Positions 9,200 to 18,039 of a stretch of DNA of 64,000 bases are shown piece after piece (positions within the stretch are counted from its first letter, which is position 1; each line of letters opens with the position of its first letter). The DNA is from an uncultured Clostridia bacterium (GTDB lineage: Bacteria; Bacillota; Clostridia; TANB77; CAG-508). Below the pieces are notes generated by a model. The model saw only the letters and a list, made by a program, of their open reading frames with translations, searched no databases and had not been told where the DNA came from. Position numbers and translations under genes: made by a program. The DNA lies in assembly GCA_934162205.1 (NCBI GenBank), contig CAKPIA010000001.1, positions 1 to 64,000 of the forward strand, written 5' to 3'.

Positions 9200-10519
9200 C
9201 TAATTTGCTTTTTTAAAATCTATTACTGTATCTATATCAAAACATCCAACTATTGGTGTTGTTGACATTGTTTCAAATATTAAAGCATCATAATTTCTAT
9301 TTATAACAACTATTTCTCCATTTGCATCATATCTACTACAACTTAGAGAAACTGTATATTTGCCTGGTGCTAATTTGAATTTTTGTTTAAATTCACATAT
9401 ATAAGTTTCATCTTTTTTACAAAGTCCTGTGTATACATTTCTAAAGCTTGTATTTGTTCCACACATTTCTTTTCCATTAAAGTTTTTAATTGTCATTGAA
9501 AATGTTGGACATTCTATATCTTTGTAAAATAATGCTTTAACTTTTACAGTTATTTCTTCTTGACTATCTAATAATGTTACAGGTTCCCCTTTTGAATTAA
9601 ACATACCAAAATCTATTATTTCAGCTTCTTTATTACCATATGTTAACATATCTGGATTTACTGTAAAACATTTTTTCCATTCAGCATTTTCGTCATCAAC
9701 ACTAACTGCCACTTTTTTGCCTTTTAATTCTTCTTTTTCTTTGTTTTTGCTAAATTCATTGTTTTTGTCACTTAACATTCCTGTTATTAATCTCTTATAA
9801 TTGTCTACTCCTTCTTTTACCCCACCATCAAATATTTTTTTACCAGAGTCTAATATTATTGTTCTGTTACAATTATTTAAGATATCATTAATGCTGTGAC
9901 TTACAAAAATTATTGTTTTATTTTTTTCTTTAAATTGTTCGAATTTTTTAAAACATTTTAATTGAAAGGCCATATCTCCAACAGATAAAACTTCATCTAC
10001 AATTAAAATATCTGGTTCAACATTTATAGCACAAGCAAATGCTAAACGCGCAAACATACCAGAAGAATAAGTTTTAACTGGTTGATATAAGTGATCTCCT
10101 ATGTCTGCAAAATCTATTATATCTTGTTTTTTTTCTTCAATTTGTTCTTTAGTTAATCCCATTACTTGACCATGTTGATATATATTTTGAAGTCCTGTAA
10201 GATCTGGATTAAATGCTGCACCTAATTCTAAAAGTGAACTTATTTTTCCATTTACTTCTATATTTCCACTAGTTTGTGTTACAACACCTGTTATTATTTT
10301 TAATAAAGTTGATTTACCAGCTCCATTTTTTCCAAGTATTCCTAATACCTCTCCTTTTTTTATTTCTAAAGAAAAGTTATCTAAAGCTTTAAAAACTCCA
10401 TGTTTTGTATATCCAGGAATTATAGTTTCTAGAAATCTATCTTTTTTTCTGGCAAACATTTTATATTCTTTTGTTAAATTTTCTATTTTTATTACTGTAT
10501 CATTATCAGTTTTATCCAT
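9200..10519 (-). CDS. Polysaccharide ABC transporter ATPase with C-terminal carbohydrate-binding domain (Wzt-like)
   Basis: Residues about 8-250 are an ABC ATPase: Walker A GKNGAGKST, signature YSSGMFARLAFA, Walker B ILIVDEVLSVGD. A further 180 residues follow a charged linker; about 285-439 have the beta-rich look of the Wzt C-terminal domain, including NGKEMCGTNT. In O8/O9a-type systems this domain binds the modified non-reducing end of the finished glycan and licenses export. With the permease at 10601-11392 it forms one transporter at the inner face of the membrane. A chain-capping candidate is encoded at 6125-7963. AGGAGG site 5 bases before ATG. Confidence 0.87.
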   Translation of the reverse strand: MDKTDNDTVIKIENLTKEYKMFARKKDRFLETIIPGYTKHGVFKALDNFSLEIKKGEVLGILGKNGAGKSTLLKIITGVVTQTSGNIEVNGKISSLLELGAAFNPDLTGLQNIYQHGQVMGLTKEQIEEKKQDIIDFADIGDHLYQPVKTYSSGMFARLAFACAINVEPDILIVDEVLSVGDMAFQLKCFKKFEQFKEKNKTIIFVSHSINDILNNCNRTIILDSGKKIFDGGVKEGVDNYKRLITGMLSDKNNEFSKNKEKEELKGKKVAVSVDDENAEWKKCFTVNPDMLTYGNKEAEIIDFGMFNSKGEPVTLLDSQEEITVKVKALFYKDIECPTFSMTIKNFNGKEMCGTNTSFRNVYTGLCKKDETYICEFKQKFKLAPGKYTVSLSCSRYDANGEIVVINRNYDALIFETMSTTPIVGCFDIDTVIDFKKAN

Positions 10520-10537
10520 TATTGCCTCCTAATCTCT

Positions 10538-10578
10538 TAAATAATATTTTTGTATTTTCGTAGTAAAAATATAAAAAT
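10538..10578 (-). other. AT-only hairpin between permease and ATPase genes
   Basis: About 16 bp of imperfect inverted repeat made of A and T, (AATATTTTTATATTTT against AAAATACAAAAATATT), lies in the 81-base gap between the two transporter genes, the widest gap in this locus. It might adjust ATPase expression relative to the permease; its low stability makes it a weak candidate. Confidence 0.3.
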
Positions 10579-10600
10579 ATTATAAAATGTTCATAATTGT

Positions 10601-11392
10601 TTACAACACATCTGCGAAATCTTTTTTATTTTTCTTAAATATATAATTTCCCCATACAAACATAACAATTGTTATTACCCAAAATACAATTGTATAAAAT
10701 CCATGTTGTTCTAATACTATATTTCCTTCTATAAATGCATCTCTAAATCCAGTTACTAAATATGTAAATGGCATGCACTTAAATAATGTAAGTAATTTTT
10801 GATGTCCATTTAACATACTTAAATTCCATACAATTGGTGTAAACCAAAAACATAACTGCATTATAACACCTAGTAATTGTGAAAAATCAGGTACTAATGT
10901 TGAAAGTGCAGATGTAAATCTTGTTATTGATATTATAAATGCATATGCACTAATTAATATATATAATATCATTAAAAAGTTTGGAACATAACGAAATGCA
11001 CAACATACAACTATAACTATTGCAAATAAAAATAGTGATATAAATGCCGTAGCAACAATTGAAATTACAGGTATAATATCAACTGGAAAAACTACTTTTT
11101 TTACTAAGTAACTATAATTTCTTATTGAACTACTTGCACTCATTATAGAATCATTTACACACATCCACATTGCCATACCTGGTAAAAACCAAACTAGATA
11201 TGGGTCATTACCTGCACTTCCTGTTTTTAAAATATATTGAAATACTATTACATATGTAAACATATATATAAATGGTTGTACATATCCCCATAATGATCCT
11301 AAGCTTGTACTAGCAAATCTATTTCTAAAATCATTTTTTCCTAATTGCAATATTAATTTTTTATTTTTGAATACTGATTTAATAAACTCCAT
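10601..11392 (-). CDS. ABC-2 polysaccharide export permease (Wzm/TagG-like)
   Basis: A 263-residue protein with six hydrophobic stretches and the family signatures FRNRFASTSLGSLWGYVQP near 22-40 and an LSMLNGHQ loop near 190. Family members form the membrane channel for lipid-linked O-antigen or teichoic acid. The partner ATPase with the extra sugar-binding domain follows immediately downstream. Preceded by an AAGGA site and 14 bases after the GT2 gene upstream. Confidence 0.87.
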   Translation of the reverse strand: MEFIKSVFKNKKLILQLGKNDFRNRFASTSLGSLWGYVQPFIYMFTYVIVFQYILKTGSAGNDPYLVWFLPGMAMWMCVNDSIMSASSSIRNYSYLVKKVVFPVDIIPVISIVATAFISLFLFAIVIVVCCAFRYVPNFLMILYILISAYAFIISITRFTSALSTLVPDFSQLLGVIMQLCFWFTPIVWNLSMLNGHQKLLTLFKCMPFTYLVTGFRDAFIEGNIVLEQHGFYTIVFWVITIVMFVWGNYIFKKNKKDFADVL

Positions 11393-11406
11393 TTTTTGTC
11401 CTTCCT

Positions 11407-12399
11407 TTATATCTTTTTAAACATAATACAAGATAATATTGGCAAATGAAATATTGCTATTTCTTTTATCATTTTTTTAAAAAGATTTTTTCCTCCCAAA
11501 AATCTAAAATATTTAATTAAGTGAAAATTAATATATTTTGATTTTTTTAAATTTTCATAATATTTTATAATCTTCTCAATAAATTCTTTATCTTTTTCAT
11601 TTTCACAATAATCCAAACACATTTTGACACCATCTAAATAAGCAGAATCTATAACGTTATTTCTATACTCTAAAAAAGATTCATAACTTTTTCCTTTATT
11701 TTCTTTCCATCTATTTAGATTTTGTGATAAGCTTCTTCCTCCAAATACATTATTTGTGTGTAATCTATAATCAAATAAAGAATCGTCTATGTAATCAATA
11801 CCATTTAATTCACTTGCAACAAACCCTGCAAGCCAATCATGTGCCATAACACTTTTTTTAAATGGTATAATCTTTTCTTTTACTTCTTTAGTAAAAATTT
11901 GTGAACATCCAAGTCCTGCATATCTTGAAATTGCCAAATGATTATTTTTTCCTTTTATTAAAGGCATACATTTATATTTAAAATAATCTTTTTTTAACAA
12001 TTTATCATTTTCATCTATTTGTGTAGAATTAGTATAAACTAAACTAACTCCTTCTTCTCTTAATTTATTTAAAGATCTTTCTACTTTGTCCTTGTGCCAT
12101 ATATCATCATGATCACAAAACATTATATAATCTGCTTTTGATTGTTTTAATAAAAATTCAAAATTTTTATTATAACCTAAATTTTTAGGTTGAGCATAAA
12201 CTATAACTCTGTTATCTTTTTTTTCGTATTCTTCTAATGTTTTTAATACTCTAGAATTTGTTGATTTATCATCACTAATTATAAGTTTAATATTTTTATG
12301 TGTTTGATCTAATATACTATTTAATTGTTTTTTTAAGAATTTTTGATTACTATTATATGTTGTTAAAAGTATATCTACTAATTCTTCTTTTTCTTCCAT
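11407..12399 (-). CDS. GT2 glycosyltransferase (polysaccharide locus)
   Basis: 330 residues, single GT-A domain: DILLTTYNSN near the start, ISDDKSTN, then FCDHDD as the DxD-type metal motif near 95, and MAHDWL in the C-terminal half, typical of rhamnosyl/glucosyltransferases of the WcaA-like group. It is clearly related to the next gene upstream (12420-13409), which shares the YNG/YNS start, the DHDDIW/DQDDFW metal loop and the HDW motif, suggesting an old duplication. Probably adds one residue of the repeat unit. Confidence 0.85.
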   Translation of the reverse strand: MEEKEELVDILLTTYNSNQKFLKKQLNSILDQTHKNIKLIISDDKSTNSRVLKTLEEYEKKDNRVIVYAQPKNLGYNKNFEFLLKQSKADYIMFCDHDDIWHKDKVERSLNKLREEGVSLVYTNSTQIDENDKLLKKDYFKYKCMPLIKGKNNHLAISRYAGLGCSQIFTKEVKEKIIPFKKSVMAHDWLAGFVASELNGIDYIDDSLFDYRLHTNNVFGGRSLSQNLNRWKENKGKSYESFLEYRNNVIDSAYLDGVKMCLDYCENEKDKEFIEKIIKYYENLKKSKYINFHLIKYFRFLGGKNLFKKMIKEIAIFHLPILSCIMFKKI

Positions 12400-12419
12400 T
12401 TTATATTTATTCCTCCAAG

Positions 12420-13409
12420 TTATTTTTTTATTTTACAAATAACAGCTCGCAAATTAAATAGTCCTCTTCCAACTATAGGTAAATTTAGCATTAAATATGT
12501 TTTTAATCTCATAGAGAAAAATTCCATATTGTATAATTCAAAAAAAGTTCTAGTATTTTTAAAATTAAAATACCTTTTTACTCTTATATCTTCTAAATAT
12601 TTTATAGCATTTTTTGATAATGTTATAAGTTCTTTATTCTTAAAAAATTGTTCATTTTCCACATATAAATTAAATTGATCAAGTTTTAATTGTATATATT
12701 TTTCTCTATATTCATCAAAATCTTGAATATAATTTTTCATACCATATATACCTAATTGATTATTCCCATGTTGTCTGTATTTTATTGTTGGTTCATCTAA
12801 AAAAGTAATTTTTCCTATTTGTGAAATTATTAATGCCATCCACCAATCATGTACCATAGGCTCTTTTGTAGGAATTGGTATATATTCATTAATTAATTCT
12901 TTTTTAGATAAAATTGTACAACCAGTTACACAATTTCTTAAGAACACAGATTTATAATCTTGATGCTTTTTAATATTTTTGTCCATTTGCATAAATCTAA
13001 CCATTGACGGAGTAATTGTATTTAATTTTTCATCTACTGGCTCTAGATCTGTAAATACTAAATCTGCATCTTCTTCTAATAATTTATTTAATGATTTTTC
13101 TATTTTTTCTTCTTTCCAGAAATCATCTTGGTCTGATAATGCAAAATATTTATTTTCTACTCTTTTTAATAAATCCTCAAAGTTTTTTACATAGCCTAAA
13201 TTTTTTTCATTATATTTTACTTTTATTCTATCATCTTTTTCTTCATATTCTTTTAAAATAGCTCTAGTATTATCTGTTGAGCAGTCATCATTTATTAGTA
13301 AACGTATATTTTTATGTGTCTGATTTAATATACTATCAAGTTGACATTTTAAATATTTTTCGCCATTGTATGTGGCTAATAAAATATCTATTTGTATATT
13401 GTCATTCAT
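12420..13409 (-). CDS. GT2 glycosyltransferase, first gene of the Wzm/Wzt locus
   Basis: GT-A transferase of 329 residues: IDILLATYNGEKYL, INDDCSTDN, metal loop LSDQDDFW, then MVHDWW. The frame is open to 13451, but that extension would overlap the -10 box found at 13444-13439 and has no ribosome site, whereas ATG 13409 has AGGAG eight bases upstream, so I start here. Paralogous to 11407-12399. Being promoter-proximal it heads a nine-gene unit ending at 1627. Confidence 0.86.
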   Translation of the reverse strand: MNDNIQIDILLATYNGEKYLKCQLDSILNQTHKNIRLLINDDCSTDNTRAILKEYEEKDDRIKVKYNEKNLGYVKNFEDLLKRVENKYFALSDQDDFWKEEKIEKSLNKLLEEDADLVFTDLEPVDEKLNTITPSMVRFMQMDKNIKKHQDYKSVFLRNCVTGCTILSKKELINEYIPIPTKEPMVHDWWMALIISQIGKITFLDEPTIKYRQHGNNQLGIYGMKNYIQDFDEYREKYIQLKLDQFNLYVENEQFFKNKELITLSKNAIKYLEDIRVKRYFNFKNTRTFFELYNMEFFSMRLKTYLMLNLPIVGRGLFNLRAVICKIKK

Positions 13410-13438
13410 ATATTTCACTCCTATTTTTTCATATAGTA

Positions 13439-13467
13439 ATTGTATATTCAAAACCGCATTTTGTCAA
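13439..13467 (-). promoter_or_regulatory. Promoter of the Wzm/Wzt polysaccharide operon
   Basis: TTGACA at 13467-13462, 17-base spacer, TACAAT at 13444-13439. It lies between the terminator of the LCP gene and the first glycosyltransferase and leaves a leader of about 25 bases. Confidence 0.68.
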
Positions 13468-13480
13468 TGAATTTTGAGGT

Positions 13481-13517
13481 AAAAAAGGATTACTTTAAAT
13501 TAAAAGTAATCCTTTTC
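13481..13517 (-). terminator. Terminator of the LCP gene
   Basis: Perfect stem AAAAGGATTACTTT / AAAGTAATCCTTTT with a short AT loop, followed on the minus strand by a U run. It begins a few bases after the stop codon at 13521. Confidence 0.85.
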
Positions 13518-13520
13518 TAT

Positions 13521-14675
13521 TTATTTTTTTGATGTATTAGTTTTAGTTGTATTTTTTGTTGTAGTGTTAGTTGTATTTCTTGTTGTATTTGTTGTATTTG
13601 AACTATCACTTGTAATATCTATTGATGTTGTTTTGTATCCTGTTTTATTAATTATACTTTGGCTAATTGATTTAACAGTATCACTAGCTGTATAATCTTT
13701 TTGTCCAAATAACTCTCTATGTAATTTAACAACATTTGCTTCTAATGTTGTAGGTACACCATACCATCTATCTAAAGTTATACCTTTAACTTCATATGGC
13801 CAACCAATACTATCAGAAATATTTATTGATGTTATTGTTGGTATTAATGAAACAACCTCAGATAATCCAATATTTGTTTGAACTTGTGGTAAAATTTTAT
13901 TTGCTAATTCATTTAATTTTCCTGCATCCATTTTTTTAGCTTTTTTAAATACTTCTGTTAAAACTGTTCTCATTCTTTCTGTTCTTTTATAATCTCCACC
14001 AGCTGTTTTTCTTATTCTAGCATATGTTACAGCTTGTATACCATCTAAATGTTGTTTTCCTGCACTTGTAATTTTGTTAGCTTTTCTTCCAACATTTTTT
14101 GAAGTATCTTCTATGTATTTATTCATTTGAGAAAGTTCGCTTTTATCAATATCAATATCAATTCCGCCAACTAAATCTACAACATCTGCAACTATTTCAA
14201 AATTAACTGTTACAAATTCTGATATATCTAAATCTAAATTTCTATTTAATGTATTTAATGCAAGTTCTGGTCCGCCATAAGCATATGCGTGTGTAACTTT
14301 AGTTAATCCATGACCTTGAACATCCACATATGAATCTCTATATACAGATATTAAATTAACATTTTTTGTTTGTTCATTTATACTTACAATTATTATTGCA
14401 TCACTTCTTGATCCATCTAATGAGTTCATATCTCTTGTATCAACACCAAGTAAAGCAATATTTCTATATCCAGTTTTATTTTCTATTGCTAAATTTTCTT
14501 CGTTTATTTTAATAAAATTAACTTTGCTAACTTTATTATAAATAAATCCTGCAATTATTCCTAATATAATAACAATTATAACTACAACTGCTATAACAGC
14601 TTTCTTTTTTCCACTTTTTTTAGACTTTTTGTTTGTTTTTGAATCATCAATACTATGTCTACTATTTTGTTTCAC
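13521..14675 (-). CDS. LytR-CpsA-Psr (LCP) family glycopolymer ligase
   Basis: LCP enzymes transfer wall teichoic acid or capsule from undecaprenyl carrier to peptidoglycan outside the membrane. Visible: basic cytoplasmic start, one membrane helix about 25-47, then the LCP core with IALLGVDTRD, SDAIIIVSI, the phosphate-binding SVYRDSYV, YGGPELALNTLN, VDLVGGIDIDI and YARIRKTAGGDYKRTERMR, all hallmark blocks. The tail (about 350-384) is an Asn/Thr repeat, low-complexity. Translation starts at GTG 14675 with GTAGGGA upstream. It has its own promoter and terminator. Position between a TagGH-like transporter and the Wzm/Wzt locus means it could serve either polymer. Confidence 0.92.
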   Translation of the reverse strand: MKQNSRHSIDDSKTNKKSKKSGKKKAVIAVVVIIVIILGIIAGFIYNKVSKVNFIKINEENLAIENKTGYRNIALLGVDTRDMNSLDGSRSDAIIIVSINEQTKNVNLISVYRDSYVDVQGHGLTKVTHAYAYGGPELALNTLNRNLDLDISEFVTVNFEIVADVVDLVGGIDIDIDKSELSQMNKYIEDTSKNVGRKANKITSAGKQHLDGIQAVTYARIRKTAGGDYKRTERMRTVLTEVFKKAKKMDAGKLNELANKILPQVQTNIGLSEVVSLIPTITSINISDSIGWPYEVKGITLDRWYGVPTTLEANVVKLHRELFGQKDYTASDTVKSISQSIINKTGYKTTSIDITSDSSNTTNTTRNTTNTTTKNTTKTNTSKK

Positions 14676-14743
14676 TTTTATCCCTACTTTCCTAATTTAG
14701 TTCTTTTATTATTTTGTATATTTCGTCTTTTTTCGACTTAAAT

Positions 14744-14772
14744 AGTATACTCTTAAGCGTAACATATGTCAA
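14744..14772 (-). promoter_or_regulatory. Promoter of the LCP gene
   Basis: TTGACA at 14772-14767, 17-base spacer, TATACT at 14749-14744: nearly consensus sigma-A type. It lies in the gap after the ABC ATPase stop, so the LCP gene can be made independently of the transporter. Confidence 0.75.
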
Positions 14773-14784
14773 TGTAAAAATTTT

Positions 14785-15522
14785 CTATTTTCCTTTTTTC
14801 AAAATCTTTTCATATTTTTCAATTGCTTCATCTATATCTCCATCAAATTGTTTTTTACCTTTATTCATTACAATTCCTCTTTTACAAAAAGATTTTGCAA
14901 CAGAAGTTGAGTGTGTAACAAATAATAATGTTACATCTTCTTGATTTACAATTTCGTTTACTTTTTCAACGCATTTATTTCTAAATTCTTCATCTCCAAC
15001 GCTTAATGCTTCATCAACTATTAATATGTCCGGATCGATATTTACATTTATAGAAAAACCTAATCTTGCTTTCATACCACTAGAATATGTTCTAACTGGT
15101 TGATCTATATATTCTTCCAAATCTGCAAAATCAACAATTTGTTTTTCTAATCCTTTAATTTCTTTATTAGTTAATCCTAATATTTGACCTTTTAAATATA
15201 TATTTTCTCTTCCTGTAAATTCCAAATCGAATCCTGATGTAAGTTCAAGTAAAGCACTAACTCTTCCATTTACTATTATCTTACCACTAGTAGGAAATGC
15301 TACCTCTGTAATCATTTTTAATATAGTAGATTTTCCAGCACCATTTTTTCCAAATAATGCAACAGCTTCTCCCTTTTTTATTTTAAATGATACATTGTCT
15401 ACTGCTTTTTTATCTTTATACTTAACTTTTTTAAAAAATATTCCTAATAATCTTTGTTTATCATTTTTATATAATTTATATTTTTTAGTTACATTTTTAA
15501 ATTCTATAACTATTTTTCTCAT
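14785..15522 (-). CDS. Teichoic acid/polysaccharide ABC transporter ATPase (TagH-like, no CBD)
   Basis: 245 residues, an ABC domain only: Walker A GKNGAGKST, signature YSSGMKARLGFS, Walker B ILIVDEALSVGD. Unlike the Wzt at 9200-10519 it stops right after the nucleotide-binding domain, so export should not depend on reading a modified glycan end. Partner permease is 14 bases upstream. The adjacency to an LCP ligase and the presence of a teichoic-acid operon in the window make wall teichoic acid the likely cargo (inference). Confidence 0.86.
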   Translation of the reverse strand: MRKIVIEFKNVTKKYKLYKNDKQRLLGIFFKKVKYKDKKAVDNVSFKIKKGEAVALFGKNGAGKSTILKMITEVAFPTSGKIIVNGRVSALLELTSGFDLEFTGRENIYLKGQILGLTNKEIKGLEKQIVDFADLEEYIDQPVRTYSSGMKARLGFSINVNIDPDILIVDEALSVGDEEFRNKCVEKVNEIVNQEDVTLLFVTHSTSVAKSFCKRGIVMNKGKKQFDGDIDEAIEKYEKILKKGK

Positions 15523-15536
15523 ATTTGTTCTCCTAA

Positions 15537-16343
15537 CTATAAAACATCTGGTATTTCTTTTCTTAATTTTCTATAACTCCATAATCCTAATAGTAACATT
15601 AGAACAGTTAATATTCCAAAATACATTAATCTCTTAGGTTGATCCCAAAACCATATTTTATTTATAAAGCAATTTCTAACACCTGTTACTAAAAACGTTA
15701 CTGGATTTAACATTAAAAATCTACGTAGCCATGGAATCGTTACTGCATCTGCATCCCAAAGTATTCCAGATAGCCAAAATACAGCTGTTATAAAAGATTT
15801 TACTAAATTAACAAAATCTTTGCTCATTGCTCCAATGAATGAAGCGAACAATGACCATAAAGTAAAGAATATAAATGATAGCAATAAATAAAATGGTAAT
15901 TGTAATAAATATACATCTGGTGGATACCCAAATATCCAAAAAATTGCTATTACTATAACTATTAATATAAGATTAATCATCATATTAGAAATACTTACAA
16001 ATGTTGGTATAGTTGAAACTGGGAATTTCATTTTATTTACTAAATAACTATATTTTCTTATACAGCTTGTTCCACCTGTTATCATATCTCCCATATAAAA
16101 CCAAGGAACTATACCAGAAATAAGCCACAAGAAAAAAGGAAATCCTGATACTGTACTACTTGCTCTTAGTCCAATAGCAAAAGCAAACCAATATACAAAA
16201 ATTGTAACAGTAGGTTTAATTACTGCCCAAGACCATCCAAGTGCAGACCCTCTATATGTCTTTACTAAATCTGCCTTTGCAAGTTTAATAATTTGTTTTC
16301 TATATTCTATATGTTCTTTTATTATTTTTAATAAAGTTCTCAC
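15537..16343 (-). CDS. ABC-2 polysaccharide/teichoic acid permease (TagG-like)
   Basis: Six-helix permease with KTYRGSALGWSWAVIKP near the start and the NPVTFLVTGVRNCF segment near the end, typical of TagG/Wzm. The frame is open to a TTG at 16406, but that extension has no ribosome site and overlaps a promoter-like element; GTG at 16343 has GGAG eight bases upstream and gives a normal 268-residue length, so I prefer it. An upstream terminator (16428-16457) separates it from the YfhO unit. Pairs with the ATPase at 14785-15522. Confidence 0.84.
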   Translation of the reverse strand: MRTLLKIIKEHIEYRKQIIKLAKADLVKTYRGSALGWSWAVIKPTVTIFVYWFAFAIGLRASSTVSGFPFFLWLISGIVPWFYMGDMITGGTSCIRKYSYLVNKMKFPVSTIPTFVSISNMMINLILIVIVIAIFWIFGYPPDVYLLQLPFYLLLSFIFFTLWSLFASFIGAMSKDFVNLVKSFITAVFWLSGILWDADAVTIPWLRRFLMLNPVTFLVTGVRNCFINKIWFWDQPKRLMYFGILTVLMLLLGLWSYRKLRKEIPDVL

Positions 16344-16377
16344 TAGCTCTACTCCTAACATAATCAATTTGTTTTTT

Positions 16378-16406
16378 ATACTAACACTTTTTTTTATTAA
16401 TTGCAA
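16378..16406 (-). promoter_or_regulatory. Probable promoter of the TagGH-like transporter
   Basis: TTGCAA at 16406-16401, 17-base spacer, TAGTAT at 16383-16378, just downstream of a terminator. Each box has four of six consensus bases, so support is moderate and comes partly from position. Confidence 0.42.
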
Positions 16407-16427
16407 GTTTTAAAAAATAAAAAAAGA

Positions 16428-16457
16428 AGAAAAAGCAATGATTTTATTGCTTTTTCT
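16428..16457 (-). terminator. Terminator of the YfhO/GT-C unit
   Basis: Perfect 12-bp stem AGAAAAAGCAAT / ATTGCTTTTTCT with a 6-base loop, followed on the minus strand by a T-rich run. It overlaps the stop codon at 16444. Confidence 0.82.
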
Positions 16458-18039
16458 CTAAATATTCTTGTTTTATTAATTTTTTGTAACTGTTATTTAT
16501 AAATTTTTGTACTATTTTTGATAACTGCAAATATCCTCTCATACTATATGGAATTAGCAAAATAAAATACGAAATTGTATATTGGCATTTTGCCTCCCAT
16601 AGCATATGAAATAAGAAACCACCTATAAACATAACTGCAAAAATTAATTGTTTTCCATTTATTTTTTTGAAGTTAATTATCATAAAAGATGTTGCTCCAA
16701 ATAATATAATAGTTTGAATTATGTTTGTATATTCGGATAGTATCTTATTAATCTTTCCATTTCCATTAATTGATTTTGCAATTGTTGATTTTTCTTTTCC
16801 AGTTCCTGTTTTCCTTGATCTTCCTATCCAAAAACATTGAAATGTAGAATTGTTCCATTGAGAAACTGTTTTCTTATAGAAAAATTCTATAGTGTATTTA
16901 GGATCACTCTTTAATTTATTTATTGATGCTTTTATATCATTTTTTACATTTTTTGATGTCTCTTCAGAGTTATATTTATTCTTTCTAAATACATTTCTAT
17001 TATACGCATTATACCATCCAGGAGCTCTTGCACCTTCTTGAAGTCCCATTTCTACATATGCAATCATAGGAATTCCTTGTGTTTTTTCTCTTCCAGTTAT
17101 TACTTGTAATGTTAATGGAATTGCTGTTTTTACAATTATATACATTATTAAAAATACCATTATTACTATTAAATTTTTTGCTTTTTTATTAGAAATCGTG
17201 TCTAATAATATAATACATATTATTGCTATTAACATTATAAGATAATTAGATTTAAATGCTACCGCTAAACTCATGCAAATAGCAGATATAAGTAAATCCT
17301 TTATTTTATCGTTTTCCAAATATTTTAAAACAAAAAGTGTAGATACCATTGAAAACATTAATCCTATTATATTTCCATATATAAATGTTATATAAAACCA
17401 CATTGGAATAAATAAAAATAATCCAAATATTGTACTAATTGAAGTCTTTTTATCTTTAAACATTATCCTTGTTATCTTATATATTGAAAAATATGTAACT
17501 AATAATGCTACTACATTTATTAATTGCAAACCTAAATAGTTTTTACTTTTAAATATAAATCCTAAAATATATTCATATAGTAATAAACCAGCTTGGTGAG
17601 GATTTGAAAATGCATATCCACCAATTTCAAATCCTTTAAATACACCTTCTCTCATTTGAGCAGCAATATTATAAATATATTTTTGATCTGCTCTTGGATA
17701 TAAATCAGAAATATAAATCCATATTACAGAAATTAAAGTCCAAACACCTATTAATATCCACAGTATTTTTTTGTCTATCTTTATTTTATTATTATTTATA
17801 CAAGTAAATAATAATATAGTTAAACTTATTGTTGATATATGTATAAAAGGATTATCATACAAATATGTTGTTACTTCATTAGTGCTAATAGAACAAGTTT
17901 TAAATATGCTTTCTATTGTAAAAAAACTTAATATTAATATAAATATTACTTCAACTGCATATATAATAAATTTTTCTATTTTTTTATTTGCTTCCAATCT
18001 TCTCACCATTTTCATTGTATTTTTTTCTTTCATAAACAA
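16444..18039 (-). CDS. Multi-span membrane GT-C-like glycosyltransferase
   Basis: 531 residues with roughly ten to twelve hydrophobic helices. After the second helix pair comes a loop with SDLYPRADQKYIYNIA, resembling the acidic first loop that binds the lipid-phosphate donor in GT39/ArnT-type enzymes. A long extracellular loop near 320-420 contains QGIPMIAYVEMGLQ and a Lys-rich segment. The organisation closely parallels the 718-residue protein at 39323-41479, so the two look like paralogues. It overlaps the YfhO-like gene by up to 56 bases; no candidate ATG has a strong ribosome site, so the true start could lie up to about 30 bases inside. Donor and acceptor unknown. Confidence 0.68.
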   Translation of the reverse strand: MFMKEKNTMKMVRRLEANKKIEKFIIYAVEVIFILILSFFTIESIFKTCSISTNEVTTYLYDNPFIHISTISLTILLFTCINNNKIKIDKKILWILIGVWTLISVIWIYISDLYPRADQKYIYNIAAQMREGVFKGFEIGGYAFSNPHQAGLLLYEYILGFIFKSKNYLGLQLINVVALLVTYFSIYKITRIMFKDKKTSISTIFGLFLFIPMWFYITFIYGNIIGLMFSMVSTLFVLKYLENDKIKDLLISAICMSLAVAFKSNYLIMLIAIICIILLDTISNKKAKNLIVIMVFLIMYIIVKTAIPLTLQVITGREKTQGIPMIAYVEMGLQEGARAPGWYNAYNRNVFRKNKYNSEETSKNVKNDIKASINKLKSDPKYTIEFFYKKTVSQWNNSTFQCFWIGRSRKTGTGKEKSTIAKSINGNGKINKILSEYTNIIQTIILFGATSFMIINFKKINGKQLIFAVMFIGGFLFHMLWEAKCQYTISYFILLIPYSMRGYLQLSKIVQKFINNSYKKLIKQEYLEKKQ

